DNA of 54,502 bases from Tardiphaga sp. Its GTDB lineage: Bacteria > Pseudomonadota > Alphaproteobacteria > Rhizobiales > Xanthobacteraceae. The notes under the pieces are model-generated. The model was not told the origin of the DNA. It saw only the letters and a program-made list of their open reading frames with translations, and searched no databases. The position numbers and the translations under genes are program-made. Each line of letters starts with the position of its first letter. The stretch's first letter is position 1. The stretch lies in NCBI RefSeq assembly GCF_028290495.1, contig NZ_JAQGJT010000104.1, forward strand, positions 1 to 54,502. The letters run 5' to 3'. Below are positions 15,964 to 25,176 of this stretch, in pieces.

Positions 15964-17497
15964 ATCTCCCGTCGATTCCGCCGCCGTGTTCAAGGCCAAC
16001 AGTGATCGCGCTGCGCCATTGCTGAAAAAACTGAAACACGACGGCATCGGCCACATCATCGACGGCCAGATCGTGCCCTCCTCGTCCGGCGAGGTGTTTG
16101 AAACCACGTCGCCAATCGACGGCACCGTGCTGGCGCAGGTCGCGCGCGGCACTGCCGCCGACATCGATCTCGCCGCCAAGGCGGCACAACGCGCCTTCAA
16201 GGACTGGCGCGACATGCCCGCCGCCATGCGCAAGAAATTGCTGCACCGGGTCGCCGATGCCATCGAGGATCGCGCCGACGACATCGCGGTGCTGGAATGC
16301 ATCGATACCGGCCAGGCGCATCGCTTCATGGCCAAGGCGGCGGTGCGCGGCGCGGAGAACTTCCGCTTCTTCGCCGACCGCTGCACGGACGCGCGTGACG
16401 GCCTCAACATGCCGGCAGACGAACACTGGAATGTATCGACGCGCGTGCCGATCGGTCCGGTCGGCGTGATCACACCGTGGAACACGCCGTTCATGCTGTC
16501 GACCTGGAAGATTGCGCCGGCTCTGGCCGCGGGCTGCACCGTCGTGCACAAACCGGCAGAATGGTCGCCTGTGACCGCCGATCTCCTGTCGCAGATCGTC
16601 AGGCAGGCGGGCGTACCCGACGGCGTCCTCAACACCGTACATGGGTTTGGCGAAGAGGCCGGCAAGGCACTGACCGAGCACCCGGCGATCAAGGCGATCG
16701 CCTTTGTCGGCGAGACCTCGACGGGATCCGCGATCATGGCGCAGGGTGCGCCAACCCTGAAGCGCGTGCATTTCGAACTCGGCGGAAAAAATCCGGTGAT
16801 CGTGTTCGACGACGCCGACATGGACCGCGCGCTCGATGCCGTGGTGTTCATGATCTACTCGCTGAACGGCGAGCGCTGCACCTCGTCGAGCCGGCTGCTG
16901 ATCCAGGACACGATCGCGGACAAGTTCATCGCCAAGCTCACCGCGCGGGTGAAGGCGCTGAAAATTGGCCATCCGCTCGATCCCAGGACCGAAGTGGGTC
17001 CGTTGATCCATGCGCGGCACCACGAAAAGGTCTGTTCCTATTTCGAGATCGCGCGCCAGGACGGCGCCACCATCGCCGTCGGCGGCAAGCCCCACGCTGG
17101 TCCCGGCGGGGGCCATTACGTGCAGCCAACCCTGGTTACCGGCGCGCACGCGCAGATGCGCGTGGCGCAGGAGGAAGTGTTCGGACCATTCCTGACCGTC
17201 ATTCAGTTTCATGGCGAGGACGAAGCCATCGAGATCGCCAATGCGGTGCCTTACGGCCTCACCGGCTATGTCTGGACCGCCGATGTCGGCCGCGCGCTGC
17301 GCGTTGCCGATGCTCTGGAGGCCGGCATGATCTGGCTGAATTCGGAAAACGTCCGCCACCTGCCGACGCCGTTCGGCGGCATGAAGTCCTCCGGCATCGG
17401 CCGCGACGGCGGGGATTACTCGTTCGACTTTTACATGGAGACGAAACACGTCTCGCTGGCGAAGGGGACGCACAAGATTCAAAAACTCGGAATTTGA
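15956..17497 (+). CDS. hpaE: 5-carboxymethyl-2-hydroxymuconate semialdehyde dehydrogenase
   Basis: 513-residue aldehyde dehydrogenase, oxidising the ring-cleavage product with NAD. Active-site residues are seen: Asn176 in ITPWNTPF, Glu274 in HFELGGKNP and nucleophile Cys308 in NGERCTSSSR. The cofactor-binding segment VGETSTGSAI is present. The position after hpaF and before the ring-cleaving dioxygenase identifies it as HpaE rather than a general aldehyde dehydrogenase. A very long open frame on the opposite strand (15890-18313) is a codon-bias shadow. Repeat family A separates it from hpaD. Confidence 0.92.
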   Translation: MAKSPVDSAAVFKANSDRAAPLLKKLKHDGIGHIIDGQIVPSSSGEVFETTSPIDGTVLAQVARGTAADIDLAAKAAQRAFKDWRDMPAAMRKKLLHRVADAIEDRADDIAVLECIDTGQAHRFMAKAAVRGAENFRFFADRCTDARDGLNMPADEHWNVSTRVPIGPVGVITPWNTPFMLSTWKIAPALAAGCTVVHKPAEWSPVTADLLSQIVRQAGVPDGVLNTVHGFGEEAGKALTEHPAIKAIAFVGETSTGSAIMAQGAPTLKRVHFELGGKNPVIVFDDADMDRALDAVVFMIYSLNGERCTSSSRLLIQDTIADKFIAKLTARVKALKIGHPLDPRTEVGPLIHARHHEKVCSYFEIARQDGATIAVGGKPHAGPGGGHYVQPTLVTGAHAQMRVAQEEVFGPFLTVIQFHGEDEAIEIANAVPYGLTGYVWTADVGRALRVADALEAGMIWLNSENVRHLPTPFGGMKSSGIGRDGGDYSFDFYMETKHVSLAKGTHKIQKLGI

Positions 17498-17499
17498 GC

Positions 17500-17616
17500 T
17501 GTCGTTCCGGGGCGCGAACGCCGCGAGGCGGCCGCGACCCCGGAATCCAGGAGTGGTGACCACATCGAGATTCCGGGTTCGCGCACAGCTAGTGCTGCGC
17601 GCGCCCCGGAATGACA
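17500..17616. repeat. Family A hairpin repeat, copy 3, inside the hpa operon
   Basis: Arms TGTCGTTCCGGGGCGCG and GCGCGCCCCGGAATGACA enclose inner arms ACCCCGGAATC and GATTCCGGGTT. It fills the hpaE-hpaD gap, so it lies within what should be one transcript. Confidence 0.85.
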
Positions 17617-17638
17617 AAACAAACCAACAGGAAACGCC

Positions 17639-18622
17639 ATGCCGGTACCGCAGCATACCTTTGATCCGCCATTCAACATTGTGCGCGCCAGCCACGCGGT
17701 ACTCGATGTCGTCGACCTCGACGCCAGCCGGGCCTTCTACGAGACCACGATCGGGCTGCATGTCGAGGACGCCGACGCCAACACGGTCTATCTGCGCGGC
17801 AGCGAAGAACACCAGCATCACTCGCTGGTGCTGCACAAGGCGACAACGGCCGCCTGTGCGCGGCTCGGCTTCCGCGTCGGCAGCGATAGCGATCTCGACA
17901 GGGCCGCGTCCTTCTTTGCCGCCCACGGCATCGTGCACGGCTTCGTCGAACGCCCGTTTCAGGGCCGTACGCTGCACGCCACCGACCCGTTCGGTTTTCG
18001 TATCGAACTTGTCGCGCAGATGGACAAGCGGCCGCATCTGCTGCGCCGCTTCGATTTGTACAAAGGCTGCCATCCGCAGCGGCTCGATCATTTCAACGTG
18101 TTCGCCCCCGAGGTGCAGGACACTATCAACTTCTACGCCCGGCTCGGTTTTCGTCTCACCGAATATGCCGAGGAAGACGGCGAGAACGGCCGCATCGCCG
18201 CGGCATGGATGCACCGCAAGGGCAATGTGCATGACTTCGCGATCACCAACGGCGCCGGCCCGCGGCTGCATCACTTCGCCTATTGGGTGCCGAACCCGAT
18301 GAACATCCTGCACCTGTGCGACGTGATGGCCTCGTCAGGCTATCTCGCCAACATGGAGCGCGGCCCCGGTCGCCACGGCATCTCCAACGCCTTTTTCCTC
18401 TACGTCCGCGACCCCGACGGCCACCGCCTCGAACTCTATTCCAGCGACTACCAGACGATGGACGCCGACCACGAACCGCTGCGCTGGTCTCTGCGCGACC
18501 CGCGCCGCCAGACCCTGTGGGGCGCGCCCGCGCCGCGCTCGTGGTTCGAGCAGGGCTCCGTGTTTCCGGAGCAGGAGGTACGGCCGGCTTTATTCTCGGC
18601 GGATGTGAGGATTGCGGACTAA
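17639..18622 (+). CDS. hpaD: 3,4-dihydroxyphenylacetate 2,3-dioxygenase
   Basis: 327-residue extradiol dioxygenase of the vicinal-oxygen-chelate type, opening homoprotocatechuate next to the hydroxyls to give the semialdehyde used by HpaE. Two fold repeats are seen. Ligand residues sit where known enzymes have them: His151 (RLDHFNVFAP), His211 or 212 (RLHHFAYWVP) and Glu265 (HRLELYSSD). Second-sphere His198 (VHDFA) and Tyr255 (FLYVRDPDG) are also kept. This is the Brevibacterium/Arthrobacter-like HPCD class, not the LigB-type HpaD of Escherichia coli. The metal (Fe or Mn) cannot be told from sequence. Confidence 0.92.
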   Translation: MPVPQHTFDPPFNIVRASHAVLDVVDLDASRAFYETTIGLHVEDADANTVYLRGSEEHQHHSLVLHKATTAACARLGFRVGSDSDLDRAASFFAAHGIVHGFVERPFQGRTLHATDPFGFRIELVAQMDKRPHLLRRFDLYKGCHPQRLDHFNVFAPEVQDTINFYARLGFRLTEYAEEDGENGRIAAAWMHRKGNVHDFAITNGAGPRLHHFAYWVPNPMNILHLCDVMASSGYLANMERGPGRHGISNAFFLYVRDPDGHRLELYSSDYQTMDADHEPLRWSLRDPRRQTLWGAPAPRSWFEQGSVFPEQEVRPALFSADVRIAD

Positions 18623-18630
18623 ACTCTATC

Positions 18631-18740
18631 CTCATCCTGAGGAGCCCGCCGCAGCCCGAAGGGCAAAGGCGGGTGTCTCGAAGGATGCGTGTTTTCCGCC
18701 CTCGTGCTTCGAGACGGCCTTCGGCCTCCTCAGCATGAGG
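18631..18740. repeat. Family B hairpin repeat, copy 2, inside the hpa operon
   Basis: CTCATCCTGAGGAGCCCGCC to CCTCCTCAGCATGAGG, with inner TGTCTCGAAGGATG and CTTCGAGACGGC. Lies between hpaD and hpaG. Confidence 0.85.
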
Positions 18741-18757
18741 GCTAATCTGGAGCCATC

Positions 18758-19627
18758 ATGCCCCATCCCCGCCTCGCCACCTTCTCCGTCAATGGCGCGA
18801 CAAAATACGGCGCTGTGACCGAACTCGGCATCGTCGATCTCTCGGCGCGCTATGCAGGCGATTACCCGACGCTGCGCGAGGCGATCGCCCACGGCGCCCT
18901 GCACAGACTTACGGATGCGGCGGAAAACCTGCCGGCGGATTTCGCCCTCGACGACGTCACGTGGCAGCCGCCGATCCCCGCGCCCGAAAAGATCATCTGC
19001 ATCGGTGTGAACTATCCGGACCGCAACGCCGAATACAAGGACGGTCAGGACGCGCCTAAATTCCCCTCGATGTTCATGCGCACGCCGCGCTCTTTTGTCG
19101 GGCACCTGCAGCCCTTGGTGCGTCCGCGCGCCTCGACGCAGCTGGATTACGAGGGCGAGGTCGTCCTCGTCATCGGCAAACCCGGCCGCCACATCGCCGA
19201 GCGCGACGCGCTCGATCACATCGCAGCACTCACTTTGTGCAACGAGGGCACCATCCGCGACTGGGTGCGGCACGCCAAGTTCAACGTCACGCAGGGCAAG
19301 AACTTCGATTCGACCGGTAGTCTGGGGCCGTGGATCGTGCCCTATCGCGATGAAGCCCAGCTCGCCGATATCCGTCTCACGACCCACGTCAACGGCGATT
19401 TGCGGCAGGACGACCGCACCATCAGGCTGATGTTCGGATTCCGCTACCTCATCCACTACATCTCGACCTTCACCACTTTGGTGCCCGGCGACGTCATCGT
19501 GACGGGCACGCCGACCGGCGCCGGAGCCCGCTTCGATCCGCCACGTTACCTCGTGCCCGGCGATATCATCGAGATCGCCGCCGATGGCATCGGCACGCTG
19601 CGCAACGGCGTGGTCGACGAGGCATGA
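18758..19627 (+). CDS. hpaG: FAH-family 5-oxopent-3-ene-1,2,5-tricarboxylate decarboxylase
   Basis: 289-residue fumarylacetoacetate-hydrolase-fold enzyme. In this pathway it decarboxylates 5-oxopent-3-ene-1,2,5-tricarboxylate to the dienoate taken up by HpaH. Seen: KIICIGVNYPDRNAEY (family core opening), metal ligands in QLDYEGEVVLVIG (Glu pair), QGKNFDSTGSLGPWIV and VTGTPTGAG. It has a single FAH domain with an N-terminal extension, unlike the two-domain HpaG of enteric bacteria. It follows hpaD across repeat B and precedes the ThDP enzyme by 28 bases. Alternative: another FAH-type hydrolase, but context favours HpaG. Confidence 0.85.
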   Translation: MPHPRLATFSVNGATKYGAVTELGIVDLSARYAGDYPTLREAIAHGALHRLTDAAENLPADFALDDVTWQPPIPAPEKIICIGVNYPDRNAEYKDGQDAPKFPSMFMRTPRSFVGHLQPLVRPRASTQLDYEGEVVLVIGKPGRHIAERDALDHIAALTLCNEGTIRDWVRHAKFNVTQGKNFDSTGSLGPWIVPYRDEAQLADIRLTTHVNGDLRQDDRTIRLMFGFRYLIHYISTFTTLVPGDVIVTGTPTGAGARFDPPRYLVPGDIIEIAADGIGTLRNGVVDEA

Positions 19628-19655
19628 ATTTTCTCGCACACACGGGACGTCCCGC

Positions 19656-21281
19656 ATGACAAATCTCACCGGCGGCGAAGCGATCGTCGAAGGGCTCAAG
19701 GCGCACGGCGTCGACACCGTGTTCGGCCTGCCCGGCGCGCAAATCTACGGACTGTTCGACGCCTTCCATCAGGCGGAGCTGCGCGTGATCGGCGCGCGGC
19801 ATGAGCAGGCCTGTGGCTACATGGCGTTCGGCTATGCCCGCGCTTCGGGAAGACCCGGCGTGTTCAGCGTGGTGCCCGGCCCGGGCGTGCTCAATGCGGG
19901 GGCGGCGATGCTCACCGCGTTCGGCTGCAACGAGCCGGTGCTGTGCCTGACCGGCCAGGTGCCGACGGACTATCTTGGTAAAGGTCGCGGCCACTTGCAC
20001 GAGATGCCGGACCAGCTCGGCACTATCAGAAGCTTCGTGAAATGGGCCGACCGCATCGAATATCCCGGCGATGCGCCGACCAAAGTGTCGCGCGCGTTCC
20101 AGGAAATGATGTCCGGGCGGCGTGGACCGGCGGCGCTGGAAATGCCGTGGGATGTGTTTTCGCAGCGCGCCGACGTTGGCCCGTCCCGGCCGTTCGCGCC
20201 TTTCGCAGCCCCACTGCCCGACAGCGACCGCACCAAGGCGGCGGCAGCGCTCATCAAGGCCAGCAAGTCGCCGATGATCTTTGTCGGCGCCGGCGCCATG
20301 GATGCCGGCGATGAAATCCTCGAACTCGCCGAATTGCTCGATGCACCGGTGGTCGCGTTCCGCTCCGGGCGTGGCATCGTCAGCAACGCCCACGAACTCG
20401 GCCTGACGATGGCGGCTGCCTATAATCTGTGGCCGCACACCGATTTGATGATCGGCGTGGGATCGCGGATGGAATTGCCGACCACCTTCCGCTGGCCGTT
20501 CCGGCCGGACGGCCTGAAATCCATTCGCATCGACATCGATCCCGTGGAGATGCGGCGGCTGACGGTGGATGCACCTGTTATCGCCGACGCCAAGGAAGGC
20601 ACGCGCGCGCTGTTGGCTGCGGTGCGCAAGGCCGGCTTCACCAAAACGCACGGCCGTCGCGACATCATCCGCGAGGCGTCCGCCAAGGCGCTGCGCGACA
20701 TCCAGTCGGTGCAGCCACAGATGGCCTATCTCGATATCCTGCGCGACGTGCTGCCGGACGACGCCATCGTCACCGACGAACTGTCGCAGGTCGGCTTCGC
20801 CTCATGGTTCGGCTTTCCGGTGTACCAGCCGCGCACCTTCCTCACGTCGGGCTATCAGGGCACGCTCGGTTCCGGGTTCCCCACCGCGCTCGGCGCCAAG
20901 GTCGCGCATCCCGACCGTGCGGTGGTGGCGATCACCGGCGACGGCGGCTTCATGTTCGCGGTGCAGGAACTGGCCACCGCCGTGCAGTTCAAAATCGGCG
21001 TCGTCGTACTGGTGTTCGACAACAACGCCTATGGCAATGTGCGGCGCGATCAGTTGCGCGCGTTCGACGGCCGCGTCACCGCCGCCGATCTGGTCAATCC
21101 GGATTTTGTCAGGCTTGCCGAATCCTTCGGCGTCAACGCGGCGCGCGTCGGCTCCCCCGAAGGCTTTCGCCCCGCGCTGGAGAAGGCGCTGGCCGATGGC
21201 GGCCCGTATCTGATCGCCATCGACGTGCCCCGGGATTCCGAAGTCAGCCCGTGGGCATTCATTCACCCGGCGAAGCCGTAG
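19656..21281 (+). CDS. ThDP-dependent enzyme, acetolactate-synthase-like
   Basis: 541 residues, three-domain ThDP fold. N-terminal Pyr domain holds the activating Glu in IGARHEQACGYMAFGYARAS. The middle domain begins near DRTKAAAALIKASKSPMIFV. The C-terminal PP domain carries the ThDP/Mg motif GDGGFMFAVQELA ending in VFDNNAYGN. ATG 19656 is chosen over an upstream in-frame start that overlaps hpaG. It closes the hpa operon, but no known HpaBCDEFGHI step needs it. It might act on pyruvate, a product of the pathway, or on an arylpyruvate or aldehyde feeding in. It is not assigned as IlvB because no small subunit is near. Confidence 0.85.
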   Translation: MTNLTGGEAIVEGLKAHGVDTVFGLPGAQIYGLFDAFHQAELRVIGARHEQACGYMAFGYARASGRPGVFSVVPGPGVLNAGAAMLTAFGCNEPVLCLTGQVPTDYLGKGRGHLHEMPDQLGTIRSFVKWADRIEYPGDAPTKVSRAFQEMMSGRRGPAALEMPWDVFSQRADVGPSRPFAPFAAPLPDSDRTKAAAALIKASKSPMIFVGAGAMDAGDEILELAELLDAPVVAFRSGRGIVSNAHELGLTMAAAYNLWPHTDLMIGVGSRMELPTTFRWPFRPDGLKSIRIDIDPVEMRRLTVDAPVIADAKEGTRALLAAVRKAGFTKTHGRRDIIREASAKALRDIQSVQPQMAYLDILRDVLPDDAIVTDELSQVGFASWFGFPVYQPRTFLTSGYQGTLGSGFPTALGAKVAHPDRAVVAITGDGGFMFAVQELATAVQFKIGVVVLVFDNNAYGNVRRDQLRAFDGRVTAADLVNPDFVRLAESFGVNAARVGSPEGFRPALEKALADGGPYLIAIDVPRDSEVSPWAFIHPAKP

Positions 21282-21290
21282 GATTTCTCT

Positions 21291-21430
21291 GTCGTTCCGG
21301 CGCGCGCGCGCATCCTTGCGCGCGCGAACCTCAGCCACTCCAATTGGAGTGGTGGGGAACCCAGAAGTGGCTTACATCTCTGGGTTCCGGGTTCGCGACC
21401 GCCTGACGGCGTTCGCGCCCCGGAATGACA
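21291..21430. repeat. Family A hairpin repeat, copy 4
   Basis: Arms GTCGTTCCGGCGCGCGC and CGCGCCCCGGAATGAC, with the inner palindrome CCACTCCAATTGGAGTGG. Located between two converging genes, where it may act as a two-way terminator. Confidence 0.85.
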
Positions 21431-21435
21431 ACAAT

Positions 21436-22656
21436 TTACTTCAACGGCGGATCGAGCCTGGTGCAGCCGCCATCCGCGATCGGGCGCATGATGTCGGCGG
21501 CTTTCACCTTGCCGGTGATCTTGAGCAGGTCCCATTCGCCCTTCACCTCGGACGGCTTCTTCACCTCGGCGAGCAGCATGTCGTTCATCAGCCGTCCGTC
21601 CTCGCGGATGCGGGCGCCCGGCGCGTAGAAGTCATCTACCGGCGTCGCCTTCATCTTGCGCATCACGGTGAGGCCGTCATTGTCGTTGCTGGCTTCCACC
21701 GCGCGCAGATAATGCAACACGGCGCTATAGACGCCGGCCTGCGAATGCGTCGGCATCTTGCCACCGTTCTTCGCCGCGAAGCGCTTGCCGAAGGCGCGGC
21801 TGGCGTCGTCATTGTCCCAGTAGTAGCCCTCGAGATATTGCACGCCCTGCGTCGCTTCGGCGCCAAGCGCGTGCACCGAGGTGAGATAGAAGATCAGCAC
21901 CGCCAGCTTCTGCTTGCCCTCGCCGATCTGGAATTCGCGGGCCTGCTTGATGTTGGTGACGGTATCGCCGGAAGCATTGGCGAGCGCGATCACCTTGGCG
22001 CCGGAGGATTGCGCCTGCAGCAGGAACGAGGAGAAGTCCATCGTGCCTACCGGGTGCCGCACGGCGCCGAGCACCTTGCCACCCGCAGCGGTGACGACCT
22101 TGGAGACTTCGGCCTGCATCGCGATTCCGAAAGCGTAATCCGCAGTGATGAAGAACCAGGTGTCGCCGCCCTGCTGCACCACGGCCTTGGCGATACCTTG
22201 CGCCAGCGAATAGGTGTCGTACAGCCACATCGCGCCGGTCGGCGAACAGGCCTTGCCGAAAATATCGGCGGTGGCGGAGCCGACATGGACCAGCACCTTG
22301 CCGCGCTCGCGCGCGAGATCCTGCACCGCCAGCGAGATCGCGGAATTGCCGATGTCGAAGATCGCGTCGACGCCCTGCTGGTCATAGGCATTGCGCGCGA
22401 GGTTGACGCCGATGTCGGTCTTGTTCTGGTGATCGGGGCCGAGCAGCACCACCGGCTGGCCACGCACCTTGCCGCCGATATCGTCGATCGCCAGTTGCGC
22501 GGCGATCACCCCGCCGACGCCGCCGGCATCGGAGAATACCGAACTCTTGTCGTTCAGCACGGCGATGGTGACGGGCTTGGTGATGGGTTCAGCGATCGCG
22601 GGCATGGCGAAGCTGCATGCCACGGCGACAGCCATGACGCCTGTGCGGTATGTCAT
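21436..22656 (-). CDS. Liv-type ABC periplasmic binding protein, stand-alone
   Basis: 406 residues from ATG 22656, with a clear Sec signal (about residues 7-22, ending AMPAIA). A longer reading to 22767 is unsupported. The mature start KPVTIAVLNDKSSVFSDAGG and later GPDHQNKTDIGVNLAR are typical of Peripla_BP_6 receptors related to LivK/UrtA and the aromatic-acid receptors. No permease or ATPase genes adjoin it, so it probably shares the LivHMGF channel encoded at 9336-12723. It converges on the hpa operon. The ligand is unknown; an aromatic acid is a context guess. Confidence 0.88.
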   Translation of the reverse strand: MTYRTGVMAVAVACSFAMPAIAEPITKPVTIAVLNDKSSVFSDAGGVGGVIAAQLAIDDIGGKVRGQPVVLLGPDHQNKTDIGVNLARNAYDQQGVDAIFDIGNSAISLAVQDLARERGKVLVHVGSATADIFGKACSPTGAMWLYDTYSLAQGIAKAVVQQGGDTWFFITADYAFGIAMQAEVSKVVTAAGGKVLGAVRHPVGTMDFSSFLLQAQSSGAKVIALANASGDTVTNIKQAREFQIGEGKQKLAVLIFYLTSVHALGAEATQGVQYLEGYYWDNDDASRAFGKRFAAKNGGKMPTHSQAGVYSAVLHYLRAVEASNDNDGLTVMRKMKATPVDDFYAPGARIREDGRLMNDMLLAEVKKPSEVKGEWDLLKITGKVKAADIMRPIADGGCTRLDPPLK

Positions 22657-22920
22657 TCGTTTCCTCGTTTTGTTTTTTCTTGCGCACAAGGCTAGTGCGG
22701 GCGAAGGCGGTTGGCTAGGCCATGAACCGATAAATTTGCCGCGCGAACGGCTTGCCGTTTCCGCCATGCACCAATCGCGCGCAAATTCCGCGCAGCCAGA
22801 TGACGCGACGCGCTAACGGCGGAATACAGCACCGACGGTCACCGGATTTACCCGCTTCCAATTGCTCGCGGGAGGGATAGTCTGGGATCGCAGACTGTTC
22901 CTTGGCCGTGGAGAGACTCC

Positions 22921-23730
22921 ATGTCATCGACCCCTGATCCCTTCGCAGATCTCAAGACACGCCAGCGCGAAATGTGGGCGTCATTTGCGCCGACTGCGGC
23001 TTTCACCACCGTGGTCGCGGCGCATCTCGTCGAGTTCGCGGAAATCAAACCCGGGGAAGCGGTGCTCGACATCGGAACTGGCACAGGTGTCGTTGCGGTC
23101 ACGGCAGCGCGGGCGGGCGCATCGGTGACGGCGCTCGATCTGACGCCGGCTTTGCTTGAGGTTGCGCGCGAGAATGCGCGAATAGCGGGGCTGCCTGCCA
23201 CGCAATGGATCGAGGGGGACGCTGAAAACCTGCCATTCCCCGATGGCCGGTTTGATGTCGTTGTCAGCCAGTTCGGTCACATGTTTGCGCCCCGGCCTGA
23301 TGTCGTCGTCTCGGAAATGCGCCGTGTGATGAAGCCCGGCGGTCGCATCGCGTTTGCGACATGGCCGCCGGAGCATTTCGTCGGTCGCCTGTTTGCTTTC
23401 GTTGCCAGAAATTCGCCGCCACCGCCGCCAGGCGCCGCACCACCTCCACAATGGGGCAACCCCGGCATTGTCGCCGAGCGCCTCGGTGCCAGGTTCGAAG
23501 CCCCGTTCTTTTCTCGCGGTATCATGCAGTTGCCGGCTCTCAGCGTGCCGCATGTCCGGGAATTTATGGAGCGCTCGATCGGCCCGATGCAGAAGTTGAT
23601 CGAGGCTTCCGCCGGCGATCCGAAGAGGCTTGCTGCCTTGCGTACCGAGTTCGAGGCGCTCGCCGCGCCCTACTACTTCAACAATATAGTGCGTCAGGAG
23701 TACCTGCTGACACGGGCCAAGGCGCGTTGA
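22921..23730 (+). CDS. SAM-dependent class I methyltransferase
   Basis: 269 residues. Motif I for SAM is VLDIGTGTGVVAVTAARAG (about residues 48-66), the acidic residue after strand 2 is in VTALDLTPALL, and post-I/II elements are ENLPFPDGRFDVVVS and MKPGGRIAFATWP. This is the Methyltransf_11/UbiE-like fold. A proline-rich loop (SPPPPPGAAPPP) follows. A GGAGAG ribosome site stands before ATG 22921. The acceptor is unknown. It is divergent from the binding protein gene and alone on its strand. Confidence 0.82.
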   Translation: MSSTPDPFADLKTRQREMWASFAPTAAFTTVVAAHLVEFAEIKPGEAVLDIGTGTGVVAVTAARAGASVTALDLTPALLEVARENARIAGLPATQWIEGDAENLPFPDGRFDVVVSQFGHMFAPRPDVVVSEMRRVMKPGGRIAFATWPPEHFVGRLFAFVARNSPPPPPGAAPPPQWGNPGIVAERLGARFEAPFFSRGIMQLPALSVPHVREFMERSIGPMQKLIEASAGDPKRLAALRTEFEALAAPYYFNNIVRQEYLLTRAKAR

Positions 23731-23801
23731 ACGCCGAATGGCAGCGGCTATCCCCGGTGACGGTCGTGTAAGGGCGACCACCGCCGGCAACAGTTCGTTA
23801 C

Positions 23802-25052
23802 CTAGTCGGAACTTCGCAAGCCCGCCTCGCGTCGCTGCAGCCGCGACGCCGCCAGAACGAGCAGCCCTGCGCCGGCCACCGACCAGCACGCCACCGGCGC
23901 CCAGCGCAGCATCGGCGCGTATTCCGGCAACCGTTGCAGGCCGCCCGCCACCGCCGCCATCCGCGCGAAGGTCGCCAGCGCCAGCGCGGAGAACACGAGG
24001 CCGACCACTTTGCCCTCGGCGCCGGTCTCGCCGATCGCAAGCGCGGCGGCCACCGCCGACATCAGCATGCAGCCCCAGGCCGCCCCCGCAATGAACTGCG
24101 TGACGATCAGCATGTTGAGGCTGCCGGCCATTTCCGCGCCGATCATGGCGGCTGCGCCGAACAGGCCGGCGATGCCCATCACCACCAGCCCGCCGCGCCG
24201 TTTGGTGAGGACGCTGGCCGGAAACCTCGCGATGTTGAAGCCGATCCAGAACACCGGCAGCAGCCATTGCAGCTCGCTGGGCTTGGCGAAGCGCAGGAAG
24301 AACGGCGCACTGTTGATGCTGAAATGTAGTTGATAGCCGAGCGCCAGCAGCACCATCGCGGCGATGAACAGCATCGGAACCCGCCGCAATGCTTTACCGG
24401 GCTTCCGCAGGCGGCCGGTGTTCTCTGCAGCCGAAACCAGCCCGCGCTCGACCCGCGTCAGCATCAGCGCCACCAACAGCAGCACTGCGCTGGACAGGAT
24501 GAAAGGCAGCCGCGCATCGGTGTCGCGCAGCACGACGCCGAGATAGGGCGACACCGCGCCGGCGACGCCGTAGCCGAGCATCGCGAGGCCGGCGAGGAAC
24601 GGCCGCGATGGCTTCGCAGCATACTTGCCGAGCAGGGTCAGCGGCGGCGCGCGCAGCGCCGACGAGGTGATCGCCCAGACCACGATCAGAGCGATCAGCG
24701 CCGCCTGCGACGTTGGCCCCTGGCGTGCGACGAACGGCAGCGCGACGAACGCCGCGCAGGAGATCGCGGTGAGCAATCCCACGATGAGGCCGAGCCGGCC
24801 CACCACGCGCGAGATGCGGTCGGCGACGATGCCCATCGCGGTGTCGGTGACGGTGAAGATCAACTGGTCCAGCATCAGGATGAAGATGACGGCGGACGGC
24901 GCAATGCCGACATCGGCCGCGAGCTTCGGCAGATAGATGACGTAGACGGTCCACAGCAGCGTGAACACCAGTTGCAGCACCGCGAGCCAGACGCCGGCGT
25001 GCGAAGCGGTGGTGGTGTTCGTCGTGTCGTCGGCCAGTTCGACATCGGTCAT
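23802..25052 (-). CDS. MFS transporter
   Basis: About 416 residues with roughly twelve hydrophobic spans, starting at ATG 25052 (an upstream in-frame start at 25097 adds 15 unlikely residues). The basic loop ADRISRVVGRLGLIVG between spans 2 and 3 matches the MFS loop motif (D-R-x-G-R-R type). The N-terminus is cytosolic and Thr-rich (TTNTTTASHAG). Substrate unknown. It is on the same strand as alkB, with a 124-base gap containing a short CT-rich hairpin. Confidence 0.8.
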   Translation of the reverse strand: MTDVELADDTTNTTTASHAGVWLAVLQLVFTLLWTVYVIYLPKLAADVGIAPSAVIFILMLDQLIFTVTDTAMGIVADRISRVVGRLGLIVGLLTAISCAAFVALPFVARQGPTSQAALIALIVVWAITSSALRAPPLTLLGKYAAKPSRPFLAGLAMLGYGVAGAVSPYLGVVLRDTDARLPFILSSAVLLLVALMLTRVERGLVSAAENTGRLRKPGKALRRVPMLFIAAMVLLALGYQLHFSINSAPFFLRFAKPSELQWLLPVFWIGFNIARFPASVLTKRRGGLVVMGIAGLFGAAAMIGAEMAGSLNMLIVTQFIAGAAWGCMLMSAVAAALAIGETGAEGKVVGLVFSALALATFARMAAVAGGLQRLPEYAPMLRWAPVACWSVAGAGLLVLAASRLQRREAGLRSSD

Positions 25053-25111
25053 ATGGCTGCTCCGCGGCAAGCATAGAGCAGCAATAGCGTGTGGCAAGAT
25101 GATGGGGGCTT

Positions 25112-25166
25112 ACTTCTCCCCTCTTCTCACTTCCTTCTCCCCTTGTCGGAGAAGGGAGAAGAAAGA
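25112..25166. repeat. CT/GA-rich hairpin between alkB and MFS gene
   Basis: CTTCTCCCCTCTTCTCAC, then CTTCTCCCCTTGTCGGAGAA and GGGAGAAG can fold with TTCTCC pairing to GGAGAA. It may reduce read-through from alkB into the MFS gene. Confidence 0.5.
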
Positions 25167-25176
25167 GCGCTACGCG

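Noticed and set aside
15890..18313. 807-codon open frame on the minus strand across hpaF, hpaE and hpaD
   Set aside because: Antisense to three well-identified enzymes. The frame stays open because of high-GC codon use and it has no domain.
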